A stretch of DNA of 19,328 nucleotides from CAZFNU01 sp964520445 (GCA_964520445.1 CAZFNU010000009.1:1-19328); one strand, 5' to 3'; shown: positions 7,839 through 15,487, counted from the stretch's first letter. Notes: generated by a model from the letters alone, not told the origin. Numbers and translations are program-made.

Positions 7839-8894
7839 CTATATATTTTTTGTTATTTCTATTACTATCTCTTCTGGTTTTCTAATTTTACCTTTAGTAA
7901 TAAGTTGATATATTCTATTTTTCGCCATAAACAAATTATTTCTCTTCAATTTTGGATCCCTACCTACCGTTGCTAAATTAAAAGTATAGAATTTACCTTT
8001 TTGCAAAATAAATTCACCAAAAATATCGCTATTAACTCGCACAATAGTTAAACATTCTATATATGTCTTTTTCTTTTTATGAATCAACTTAAAATTTCCA
8101 TTAATCTTAAACTTGGAAATTTCTTCTTTTTCAGGATTGTATCCCTTTTCAATTTCAAGATTCATAACAGAATTAAAACCAGAAAATTCTTTTATTTCCG
8201 TAACGTCTTTTCGAATACCCTCTTTAGAATAAAAAGTTTTCGGTTGCTTTTCTTCAAATAAATCAGTCTCATACATATTCATTCCCCTTTCAAAATGATA
8301 AGCAAATCTCTCCATATCATCTGATGATATTATAAATTCAACCCTACATTCAGCATTTAATTCAGCAAATTTTTGGAACACTTCGCTTTTATTTTTATCT
8401 TCTATAGCTTTCAAAAACATTCCTGTTAAATCTGTAGTTTTTGGATTATTATTCGCGACCTGTGAACGGATAGAAGCATAGACCATATAAATTCTTTTTT
8501 CCCCAGCACTTCGTTTTATAGTATTGAATTGTTCTTCTGTTAATCCTATCCACCTGTCATTTTCAGATGTATTTTTAATTTCAATAAAAATATCTGGTCC
8601 TCTCTTCTTGTTTCTTTCTAGAATCCCAATTATATCCGGCTCATTTTTCACTTGATAATTTGTTTTTATATCAAAATCTAGTATATAATTCTTTTTGTTA
8701 TTAAATTCTGTAAATATTTTTTCAATACCAATCTCGGTTAATTTCCCTATTGTAAAAGAATCTAAAACTGCACCAAGTCCCCTAGGTTCTCCCGTTGTTC
8801 TACCCGAAGTATTTTTAGAAGGGTCTATGTAATAGTCAGTTCCAAACTCAAAAGCCCTTTTAAAATCCCTTAATGTTAGTTTATAATATTTCAT
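7839..8894 (-). CDS. Probable type II restriction endonuclease of a C5-methyltransferase R-M pair
   Basis: A 351-aa protein whose ATG overlaps the end of the cytosine methyltransferase by 14 nt. The region P86-D87...P100-D101-x3-E105-x-K107 (EPDIIGIL, then GPDIFIEIK) is a PD-(D/E)xK nuclease core, followed by RWIGLTEEQF. The remainder is mixed alpha/beta with a Lys-rich C-terminus. With an adjacent Dcm-type methyltransferase this is most simply the cognate restriction enzyme, cutting DNA not methylated at the site. Its single Trp is UGG and it contains no UGA. Family and recognition sequence are not identifiable by eye. MTase-first order with overlapping start favours protection before cleavage. 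An orphan nuclease or other DNA-interacting protein is less likely. Confidence 0.75.
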   Translation of the reverse strand: MKYYKLTLRDFKRAFEFGTDYYIDPSKNTSGRTTGEPRGLGAVLDSFTIGKLTEIGIEKIFTEFNNKKNYILDFDIKTNYQVKNEPDIIGILERNKKRGPDIFIEIKNTSENDRWIGLTEEQFNTIKRSAGEKRIYMVYASIRSQVANNNPKTTDLTGMFLKAIEDKNKSEVFQKFAELNAECRVEFIISSDDMERFAYHFERGMNMYETDLFEEKQPKTFYSKEGIRKDVTEIKEFSGFNSVMNLEIEKGYNPEKEEISKFKINGNFKLIHKKKKTYIECLTIVRVNSDIFGEFILQKGKFYTFNLATVGRDPKLKRNNLFMAKNRIYQLITKGKIRKPEEIVIEITKNI

Positions 8895-9897
8895 AAGCTT
8901 TTTTAATATTTTTTACAACTCTTGTCACTACAGGAATACATACTGAATTTCCAAATTGTTTATATAAACTAGAATCAGCAATATTAGGTAATTTATAATC
9001 TTTTGGAAACCCTTGAAAGTTTGCGCATTCTCTTGGTGTTAATTTTCTTATCCCGTTGCTATCAAGAATAATCGGAACATTATGTCCCCCCATCCCCATA
9101 TTTGCTGTTAATGTTGGACAAACATTACTTTTATTCCCTCTCACGTATTTTCTACGCCATTGATAAATTATATTCTTATCGACAATATCCTTCTTAATTC
9201 TATTATAAAGGGGTTTATTATTATAATAATATTTTTTATCCACTTTTTCTTCCAAACATTCGTGTATAGTTCTTTTTAAAACTATCTTATCAGGAAATTT
9301 AAAATTATCAAAATGCTTTTGTTCCAAAAACCCAACAATATAAATTCTTTCTCTGTTCTGAGGTATATCACCATATTCCATAGAATTTAAAACCTTATCG
9401 GTAACTTTATACCCTAATGCTTCCAGTTCCTCATAAATAACCTTGATAGTATTTTTATTGTCGTGAGTTTTTAAATTTTTTACATTCTCAAGTAAAATTG
9501 CTTTTGGTTTTTTATCTTTAAGTATTCTTATGATATCAAAAAAAACATTCCCCCTTCCTTTTGTATCATTAAAACCCTGTCTATACCCCGCTATAGAGAA
9601 TGGTTGACACGGAAAGCCAGCACAAAGAATATCAAAATCTGGGATATCTATTGTATTTACTTGATGAATATCTTGACACAGAATTTCCCCAAAATTAACA
9701 GAATACGTGATACAAGCATCTTTATCAAAATCGTTCGAAAATACACACTGAAACCCAAGACTATCTAACACAAGACGAAACCCGCCAATACCAGCAAATA
9801 AATCAACATACTTAACCCCCGTATTATTACTAGTCCTTGGTGTATCAAATAAACTAGATATCATTATTTTTTTGCCTATTGAAATATTAGTTTTCAT
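8881..9897 (-). CDS. DNA (cytosine-5) methyltransferase, type II R-M
   Basis: A 338-aa m5C methyltransferase with ordered motifs: I DLFAGIGGFR (32-41), IV GFPCQPFSIAG with catalytic C97, VI LLENVKN (135-141), VIII PQNRERIYIVGF (179-190), IX RKLTPRECANFQGFP and X YKQFGNSVCIPV near the C-terminus. The variable target-recognition region (about 195-290) includes VCPTLTANMGMGGHNVP. It transfers a methyl group from SAM to cytosine C5 and protects the host from the downstream nuclease. Start at 9895-9897 has a moderate AAGGG four nt upstream; an internal Met at residue 12 is an alternative. Its one Trp is UGG, with no in-frame UGA. Specificity cannot be read from sequence alone. Confidence 0.95.
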   Translation of the reverse strand: MKTNISIGKKIMISSLFDTPRTSNNTGVKYVDLFAGIGGFRLVLDSLGFQCVFSNDFDKDACITYSVNFGEILCQDIHQVNTIDIPDFDILCAGFPCQPFSIAGYRQGFNDTKGRGNVFFDIIRILKDKKPKAILLENVKNLKTHDNKNTIKVIYEELEALGYKVTDKVLNSMEYGDIPQNRERIYIVGFLEQKHFDNFKFPDKIVLKRTIHECLEEKVDKKYYYNNKPLYNRIKKDIVDKNIIYQWRRKYVRGNKSNVCPTLTANMGMGGHNVPIILDSNGIRKLTPRECANFQGFPKDYKLPNIADSSLYKQFGNSVCIPVVTRVVKNIKKAYEIL

Positions 9898-9946
9898 AAC
9901 CCTTATGTTAATTTATAAACAATTCTTTGTTTTATATTATACTCTA

Positions 9947-9975
9947 ATTATATCATAAATTATCCAAATTTACAA
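9947..9975 (-). promoter_or_regulatory. Probable promoter of the R-M operon
   Basis: On the minus strand TTGTAA (9970-9975), 17 nt, TATAAT (9947-9952); a second TATAAT lies at 9936-9941. The leader to the methyltransferase ATG is about 40 nt, AT-rich, and ends in AAGGG. The stretch 9980-10150 further upstream holds no gene and no other signal I can support. Confidence 0.55.
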
Positions 9976-10150
9976 TATTATGTATATATCCATTATAATT
10001 TGTGTGATATTCAGTTCATTAATTAGCCTTATAGCCACCTATAGTGAACGCTTTTAGAACTTTGGATTAGGAGAGAATTAAAACGGAAATAAAATCCTTA
10101 TATTGCGCTCAAAGTTAAGATCCCCCGTCATTTGCTAGCGAATTCTACCT

Positions 10151-10179
10151 TTGACATCTCCTACAAAATATGATAAGAT
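10151..10179 (+). promoter_or_regulatory. Strong sigma70-type promoter of the cysteine-rich gene
   Basis: TTGACA (10151-10156), 17 nt, TAAGAT (10174-10179). Predicted start is about 10186-10188, leaving a leader of about 170 nt before the ATG at 10358. It points away from the R-M promoter. Confidence 0.75.
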
Positions 10180-10186
10180 AGTAAAT

Positions 10187-10357
10187 ATACTAGTTCTTTA
10201 ATAATTTTATTGCATAGTAGCTTTTTGATAAAAATTCTTAATTTGAGTCAAAAAGCTACTATGTAGCTATAATTCTAATGATGGAATTATAAATATAGAC
10301 CGAAGCGAAGATCAATCTGTTATAGATTGTCTCGCAAAATAAAAAGGAGGATCTGAA
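10187..10357 (+). promoter_or_regulatory. Structured 5' leader with three hairpins
   Basis: Three consecutive inverted repeats fill the leader. The first has perfect 16-bp arms CATAGTAGCTTTTTGA (10213-10228) and its complement (10248-10263), extendable by two pairs, with a 19-nt loop. The second is TATAATTC (10268-10275) with GAATTATA (10284-10291). The third is CAATCT (10313-10318) with AGATTG (10324-10329), extended by GCGAAGA/TCTCGC with one bulge. The last hairpin ends about 10 nt before AAGGAGG. No U-tract follows any stem, so these are not plain terminators. A cis-regulatory or protein-binding leader is likely; no known riboswitch class is recognised. Confidence 0.6.
10344..10350 (+). 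promoter_or_regulatory. Perfect Shine-Dalgarno AAGGAGG
   Basis: AAGGAGG sits 7 nt before the ATG at 10358. It is the only full consensus ribosome-binding site in the window; flanking genes generally have AT-rich upstream sequences with none, so it fixes this start and marks the gene as different. Confidence 0.9.
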
Positions 10358-11329
10358 ATGTGTAATTTTGACAACTTCGAATTTGTTAGCTTAGTTCCTG
10401 TTTATGACAGCCTTATTATAAAAACCAAAGAAGATGTTATTTTCTTGGGTAAAGAAAACATTGATTATTTGGTGCGTTACTGGCGCCGTGAAGCAAAAGA
10501 TCTTGGTTATAAAATCAAGGAAACTGATATAGCATTGAATTTCTTACAAAATAAAAGTATAGCTAATATTCTTAAAGAATCAAAACAATTTGAAAATCCA
10601 ATATTTCCAAAGAAAAAAGATAACGTCAATAATGATTCTGAGAATAAATGGCCAGAACCATCAGACGATGCATCACTTGCTCGTCAACCCAACACAACCA
10701 CATTCAATGTTTGCGGATGGTGTAAATATACTTGCAATAGTATATCTCGTCATTACTATATGATCGTCGGAGATTGTAGATTTGACCCTAATGTATACTT
10801 TCAACATTTCTTTAATAGCCCATGTATTTTTCAAAATGCAACGGACGAAACCTTGAACGCAATTCGCATGGACCTAAAATACCAACTCAAAAAAATAATA
10901 AGACAAAAAAGAAACACAGACGAAAAAATTCAATTATTATTAAACTTAAAAAAACAAGCAGAAAAAAAACCTCCATTTCCCGAAAATCGTCCCTATCTTT
11001 GGCTTAATATAGGAGATACCGTTATGGTCTATACAGGCGACTGGAAAAAACATATCACGTCAAACCTTTTCATAACCGCTAAAGTTATTAAACATTATGA
11101 TAATGGAGTATTGCGACTTTTATACGAACAACGCGTTAATTCAGATAAAACTTCTAGAGGCTACGAAAGTGACTGTGGCGGAAGCCGCCCAGAAATAATG
11201 CACCCGTGGGAACTCAAATACCTTTTAGAACATTCTAGCTATGCTAAATTGTGGGCTGAAAACGATAGAACTAGTAGTTTTCGCCCTAATTGTTTTCTAG
11301 CTGCTCTCTCGCGAGAAAAAACAAAATAA
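10358..11329 (+). CDS. Cysteine-rich hypothetical protein in the acquired island
   Basis: A 323-aa soluble protein that I cannot assign to a characterised family. Residues 1-80 are mixed alpha/beta. A cysteine cluster follows: C119-x2-C122-x3-C126, then C140 and C156 (NVCGWCKYTCNS...GDCRFD...NSPCIF), suggestive of a metal-binding or redox fold. Residues 160-205 are a Lys/Gln-rich helix, probably coiled coil. The segment 215-260 (LNIGDTVMVYTGDW...AKVIKHYDNGVLRLLYE) looks like an SH3/KOW-type beta barrel, and the C-terminus contains CGGSRPEIMHPWEL. All seven Trp codons are UGG. It has its own promoter, structured leader and Shine-Dalgarno. I have an unverified impression of related CGWC proteins in other CPR genomes. 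Function unknown. Confidence 0.85.
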   Translation: MCNFDNFEFVSLVPVYDSLIIKTKEDVIFLGKENIDYLVRYWRREAKDLGYKIKETDIALNFLQNKSIANILKESKQFENPIFPKKKDNVNNDSENKWPEPSDDASLARQPNTTTFNVCGWCKYTCNSISRHYYMIVGDCRFDPNVYFQHFFNSPCIFQNATDETLNAIRMDLKYQLKKIIRQKRNTDEKIQLLLNLKKQAEKKPPFPENRPYLWLNIGDTVMVYTGDWKKHITSNLFITAKVIKHYDNGVLRLLYEQRVNSDKTSRGYESDCGGSRPEIMHPWELKYLLEHSSYAKLWAENDRTSSFRPNCFLAALSREKTK

Positions 11330-11359
11330 AAATTCCATCTTAGAAATAATATTCAAATT

Positions 11360-11400
11360 AAAAGGACTCAAAATGAATTTATGAGAGTCCTTTTATTTTT
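11360..11400. terminator. Bidirectional intrinsic terminator
   Basis: AAAAGGACTC (11360-11369) pairs perfectly with GAGTCCTTTT (11385-11394) and is followed on the plus strand by ATTTTTATTT. On the minus strand the same stem ends in TTTTAATTT, so it can stop both the cysteine-rich gene and the convergent dnaX/tRNA-Gln transcript. Confidence 0.85.
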
Positions 11401-11412
11401 ATTTAATTGGGG

Positions 11413-11483
11413 CTGCGGGACCTGGACTCGAACCAGGATGTATTGCTCCAGAGGCAATCATACTACCATTATATGATCCCGCA
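11413..11483 (-). tRNA. tRNA-Gln (anticodon CUG)
   Basis: On the minus strand a 71-nt cloverleaf: acceptor TGCGGGA/TCCCGCA with discriminator G, U8-C9, a 3-bp D stem with AATGGTAG loop, anticodon arm ATTGC-CTCTGGA-GCAAT, and T arm CCTGG-TTCGAGT-CCAGG. Loop CTCTGGA places CUG at 34-36, reading CAG. The U1-A72 pair and G73 fit tRNA-Gln. CCA is not encoded (GCCCC follows). It starts 4 nt after the dnaX stop, so it is probably processed from the dnaX transcript. Confidence 0.93.
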
Positions 11484-11487
11484 AATC

Positions 11488-12576
11488 TTACAAGTTTTCT
11501 AATATAACCAACTCTAAAGGTAAGCTTTCAATTGGAGAATTGTAAAACTGATTTTGAGCTTGTAAAAAAGCTAAAATTAGTTTTTGAATTTTAATATTAT
11601 CTAATGCTAAAGCTTGTTCTTTTAAAACAACTAATTCTTCTTTAGTTACTTCTGAAACTAATATTGATTCTAAATCCAAAGATGTTTTTAATAAAGCTAG
11701 TTTTCTTAAATAATTAATGATAGCTTGATTAACCTCTTCTAAATTAAACCCAGCTTGATCAATATCATAAATAAATTTAATACATTTTTCTTTATCCCCT
11801 GATATAATCAAATCAATAAAACTTTGAATTTTATGAAAATCAACACTCCCAATCAATTCTTCCACCTCAGCTAAAGTAACACTCTTATCTAAAGTAGCTA
11901 CTTGTCCTAAAATAGATTCCGAATCTCTCATTCCTCCACGAGAATTTAAAGCAATTAATCTTAAAGCTTCTTTTTCGTATTTTATCCCCTCTTCTTTACA
12001 AATATGTTCTAATTTCTCAATTAACTCGTCCAAAGAAATCCTTCTAAAATCAAATCTTTGAACTCTTGATAATATAGTAGAAATCATTTTTTCCGGATTA
12101 GTAGTAGCAAAAATAAATATAGCATATTCTGGTGGTTCTTCTAATACCTTTAATAAAGCATTACATGCCGCATCAGTTAATTGATGAGCTTCATCAATAA
12201 TAAATATCTTATACTTACTCTTTAAGGGCTGGATTTTAATATTATCTTTTAAATTCCTAATTTCTTCAATCCCCCTATTAGACGCTGCATCCATTTCAAT
12301 CACATCAAAAGAGTTAGAAGCATTAATATCCTTACATGATTCGCATTTATTACAGGGTTCTCATTCCTTATCTTTACGGTTCATACAATTAATAGCTTTA
12401 GCAAATACTCGAGCTATTGATGTTTTCCCTATTCCTCTTGGCCCACAAAAAAGATAAGCATGAGCTATTTTGTTTTCTAAAATAGCGCTAACTAATGTTT
12501 TCACAATAGCTTTTTGATCTACTATATCCTTAAATGTTTGTGGTCTATATTTTCGATAAAAAACAAGGTTTTGCAT
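11488..12576 (-). CDS. dnaX: DNA polymerase III clamp-loader subunit DnaX, short form (UGA=Trp)
   Basis: A 362-aa gamma-type clamp-loader ATPase. Walker A GPRGIGKT (45-52), a four-Cys zinc site (C64, C75, C78, C81), Walker B IFIIDEAHQ (124-132), followed by LLKVLEEPP and the sensor FATTNPEK and SRVQRFDFRRI. UGA at 12361-12363 is W72, just before EPCNKCESC; the standard code splits the gene there. It ends after the collar domain, so the C-terminal tau region that binds DnaB and polymerase alpha is missing. The ATG is 1 nt below the winged-helix gene's stop and tRNA-Gln follows directly. Confidence 0.95.
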
Positions 12577-12577
12577 A

Positions 12578-12961
12578 CTAATATTTTAATAGTTTATTCT
12601 TAACGTAATAAACATATCTTCCTCTATTCCCTATTTGGACAATTTTCCCCTCGTCTTCTAATAGCTGTAAATAATTAGTAGCTGTACTATCCGATACATT
12701 AATTAATTTTTCTACATCATCATTAGCAATCATATCATGATTTTCTAAGTAATGCATAATCTTTTGTTTCTTTAATCCCAATTCTGACACTCCAGGCACA
12801 TCTGGTATATCTTTAATTTTATATTTCTTAGCTACTGTTTCCACTAAGTCTGCCAATCTTGTATTCTCTTTCTCTAGTTTATGTAAATATTTGTTGTTTC
12901 TATAAACAGCTAATACTATAACTAATATTAAGAAAAGAAAAACTAAAATTGGAATAGACAT
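12578..12961 (-). CDS. Membrane-anchored winged-helix DNA-binding-like protein
   Basis: A 127-aa protein with an N-terminal membrane segment (IPILVFLFLILVIVLAVY, 3-20), a short coiled-coil stretch (KYLHKLEKENTRLADLVETVAKKY) and a C-terminal winged helix (about 65-127: KKQKIMHYLENHDMIANDDVEKLINVSDSTATNYLQLLEDEGKIVQIGNRG plus a YVYYV wing). The helix-turn-helix SDSTATNYLQLLEDEGKI is typical of MarR/ArsR-like folds. A single-pass protein with a cytoplasmic winged helix is predicted. It lies between rpsR and dnaX with 10-nt and 1-nt gaps, so it is in a replication/translation operon. It might tether DNA or respond to envelope signals; this is inference. No Trp codons. Confidence 0.8.
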   Translation of the reverse strand: MSIPILVFLFLILVIVLAVYRNNKYLHKLEKENTRLADLVETVAKKYKIKDIPDVPGVSELGLKKQKIMHYLENHDMIANDDVEKLINVSDSTATNYLQLLEDEGKIVQIGNRGRYVYYVKNKLLKY

Positions 12962-12971
12962 ATTTTTAAAT

Positions 12972-13175
12972 TTAGTGTTTTAAAACATTAGGAATCAAAG
13001 CCATCTGTCGTGCTCTTTTAACAGCACTAGCCAACCTTCTTTGATGTTTGGCACATACTAAAGTTTTTCTTCTTGGTAAAATCCTGTATTGACTAGATAA
13101 AAAATTCTTTAATAATTCTGTATTTTTATAGTCAATGTCTTCTATATTCTTCTGACAAAAAAAGCATTGTTTCAT
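12972..13175 (-). CDS. rpsR: 30S ribosomal protein S18
   Basis: A 67-aa S18 that binds 16S rRNA at the platform next to S6. It has the zinc-ribbon form: C4 and C7 (CFFC) plus the second pair CAKHQRRLASAVKRARQMALIP, which is the family's signature C-terminal helix. The common partners rpsF and ssb are not adjacent; here the order is rpsR, winged-helix gene, dnaX. No Shine-Dalgarno is visible before the ATG at 13173-13175, only AT-rich sequence. Confidence 0.96.
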   Translation of the reverse strand: MKQCFFCQKNIEDIDYKNTELLKNFLSSQYRILPRRKTLVCAKHQRRLASAVKRARQMALIPNVLKH

Positions 13176-13203
13176 ATATATTTTTTATTTAATTTGTTAA
13201 TTT

Positions 13204-14697
13204 TTATTTCGCCTTTGCTATTGTATCAATATCATTTTGATATCTTTTCGCAATAGCCATTACATTGTCTCCATAAAACCTATAGGCAGTATTCACTGTT
13301 CCTGCAAAATAGATCATTGCCGCTCGTCATTCAGCATCATAAGTTTTCTTGTCTGCTCCCTTATCTACTAAGTATAACGAAGCTGCAGCAAAAGCATCAG
13401 TCACATTCCAAGGATTAGCTGGACTACGCCCTGTTAATTTTGTGACTCTACTTTCATATCCTATCCAAGTAGAAGGAATAAATTGTGCTGGTCCCATAGC
13501 TCCACCTCATCCGACTTGTGCTCCGTTTTTATACATTGGACAAGATACTGGAGTAGAATTAGGATCCATGCCTAATTTAGCAGTAATCTGTTCAAAAGGA
13601 ACTTGGTCTCTACTAGGTTTCATAATTACTTTATAACTTTTATTAGGAGGATCTCCTGGCCTGTTACAAGTCCCTACATTACTCCCTAAATTAGATTCCT
13701 GTGTTAATACCGCTAAAACAAAAGCTGGTCTAATACCTGTTTTGGCTGATACTCAATTAGCAATATCCAAAGCTTCTCCAAAGGTTACTTTAGATTTTAC
13801 TCCTACTAATTCATAAATTCTACTCCTAATCTCTGCTGCTCTTTGCCTTGCCTCGCTTAATATCTTTTGATAGTTAGCTTCTTTACCTTTAGTCTCTGTT
13901 AATAATTTTTCTTGTTCTTTTTTATTTCTATCTAATTCTTGTTGTTGTAATAATTGCATTGATAATAGTTTTTGAGTATCATCTTTTTTCTCGTCCAAAG
14001 TTTGTTTCTGTTCTGTTAAGGTCCCTTTTAAAACTTTCATTTCTACTAATTTTTCTTTGATCTTGTCTTGCAAAATATTTACATTATTAGTTCTGTCAAA
14101 GTAATCCTGGAAACTTTCATTAGTTAATAATATTTCTAACTCACTAGTACTTCCATAACGATATAGCGTCTGTAATAAAGAAGTAAGCTCTTGTTTTGTT
14201 TTGTCTATACTGGAAATAGTCTGATTAATGGCTATTTCCGTATCCTGTATTCTCCCTTTAATTTGAGTCAAACTAGTTTGGCTAGATTTAATTTGTAGAG
14301 AAATTGAAGCTGCTTTAGTTTTTAATTTATTAATCGCATTTTGTAACGTTGTTTTTTCAGTTTGTGTGCTTGCTAATTCTTTTTCATATTTAGCTATTTG
14401 GGCATCAATTTCTGCTAATTCTTTTTCTAGTTTTGCTCTTTCTTCTTCATTAACAGCCTCTACTTCTTGTAATTGGAAAATATTACCTTTAGGAGCGTCT
14501 ACTTGATTATTCTTGTAATAAAAACTCCCCCCGGTAACACAAACTAAAGCTAAAAATATTATTACTGTCCCCTTATAATTCTTCTTCAAAAAAGCAATGC
14601 CCTTATTCCCTAATATTAAAAACAAATTCTTTCTCCCTTTAAGAAGTTCTTTTGTTTCTTGTTTTGATATTATATCAATGTAAGTTTTTTTAAGCAT
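13204..14697 (-). CDS. Membrane-anchored coiled-coil lytic transglycosylase (3 UGA=Trp)
   Basis: A 497-aa protein, more than a third of which is lost under the standard code. An unusually long N-terminal cytoplasmic part (1-42) leads to one membrane helix (TVIIFLALVCVTGGSF, about 44-59), then a long coiled coil (about 78-290, EnvC/CwlO-like), then a lysozyme-fold domain (about 300-490). The candidate catalytic Glu is E334 in VLTQESNLG; GWGGAMGPAQFIPSTW and NPWNVTDAFAAASLYL are MltB/SLT-type signatures. UGAs are at 13753 (W315), 13507 (W397, GWGG) and 13327 (EWRAAMIYFAG); two more Trp are UGG. It should cleave peptidoglycan outside the membrane. The ATG at 14695-14697 is preferred to the adjacent GTG at 14698. 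It follows rplY by about 18 nt. Confidence 0.9.
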
Positions 14698-14715
14698 CAC
14701 TTATATATTAATAAT

Positions 14716-15399
14716 TTATTCAACCTTCACTTCTTCCTCTTTTTTCTCTTCCTCTTCTTCTTTCTTTTCTTCTCCCTCGCTAGGAACAGCTTCAACAGGA
14801 GTTTCTGTTTCCATAGCTTTCAATTCTTCTTCTACGTTTTCCTGTTCTGCAAGAGTTACCACTGGATTGTTTTCCTCTGCTAAAATTTTAACTTCTTTAT
14901 CTACTTTCAAATCTTTTACATATATCGACTCTCCAAACGACTTAATAGAAGATATATCTACTAAAATCTTATGGGGTAAGTTAGTTGGTAGGGCCTCTAC
15001 TTCAATTTCTGTCATGGCCATAACTACATTCCCACCGGATTTTAATAAATCATTTTCTCCAACAGTTTCGATTTCAATATATGCTTTCACTTTTTCTGTT
15101 AAACTAACTGCGTGAAAATCAACATGCATAATTTCCCCGCCTACTGGAGTTCTTACAATGTCTTGAATTAGAGTATGAAAAGTATTTTCTTTACCATTAT
15201 CTTCAATCACTAGTTCCACTACTGTATTATCCCCTGCTTGTTTATAGACCATATTCAATTCCTTCCCTTCGATAGTTATAGAAAAAGGACCAACATTTTT
15301 ACCATATACGGTAGCTGGTATAAAACCTTTTTCACGTAAACCTTTATTCTTTTTCCCAAATATATCTCGTATTTTAGAATTAAGTTTTAATGTATCCAT
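14716..15399 (-). CDS. rplY: 50S ribosomal protein L25 (CTC/TL5 type)
   Basis: A 227-aa L25 of the long general-stress (CTC) type. The N-terminal 5S rRNA-binding domain (1-95) has KLNSKIRDIFGKKNKGLREKGFIPA and YGKN, and IMHVDFHAVS links to the C-terminal beta domain (96-185; VKAYIEIETVGE, KILVDISSIK). It ends with a very acidic tail (about 195-227, mostly Glu with Lys). It has no Trp. It is preceded by its own promoter at 15453-15481 and is the first gene of the block running through the transglycosylase to dnaX. Confidence 0.95.
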   Translation of the reverse strand: MDTLKLNSKIRDIFGKKNKGLREKGFIPATVYGKNVGPFSITIEGKELNMVYKQAGDNTVVELVIEDNGKENTFHTLIQDIVRTPVGGEIMHVDFHAVSLTEKVKAYIEIETVGENDLLKSGGNVVMAMTEIEVEALPTNLPHKILVDISSIKSFGESIYVKDLKVDKEVKILAEENNPVVTLAEQENVEEELKAMETETPVEAVPSEGEEKKEEEEEKKEEEVKVE

Positions 15400-15452
15400 T
15401 GCATTTATTTATGCTACTCTTTATTAAAATCTTCGTATTTATGTATATCCAA

Positions 15453-15481
15453 AGTATATCAAATTTTCACTCTAAAAGCAA
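15453..15481 (-). promoter_or_regulatory. Sigma70-type promoter of rplY
   Basis: On the minus strand TTGCTT (15476-15481), 17 nt, TATACT (15453-15458); start about 15446, leader about 46 nt. It lies directly after the hairpin at 15488-15517, which insulates it from the upstream RNA gene. Confidence 0.7.
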
Positions 15482-15487
15482 CCATTA

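Noticed and set aside
9980..10150. Possible gene or tRNA in the gap upstream of the R-M promoter
   Set aside because: No open frame of useful length in either code, no T-loop consensus, and only a weak 5-bp repeat (TATAG/CTATA).
10213..10263. Transposon terminal repeat or intrinsic terminator at the long inverted repeat
   Set aside because: There is no transposase nearby, no target-site duplication was seen, and no U-tract follows the stem; a leader hairpin is simpler.
13349..13636. Plus-strand ORF of 95 aa
   Set aside because: It is antisense to the transglycosylase domain, whose motifs GGAMGPAQFIPSTW and NPWNVTDAFAAASLYL lie on the minus strand.
1171..14697. UGA decoded as glycine (code 25) as in other recoded CPR bacteria
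   Set aside because: At family-conserved positions (AlkD LWN and NWALRQ, Elp3 YQxWF, DUF4010 KLW, Trm9-type VW) the expected residue is Trp, and Gly does not fit.
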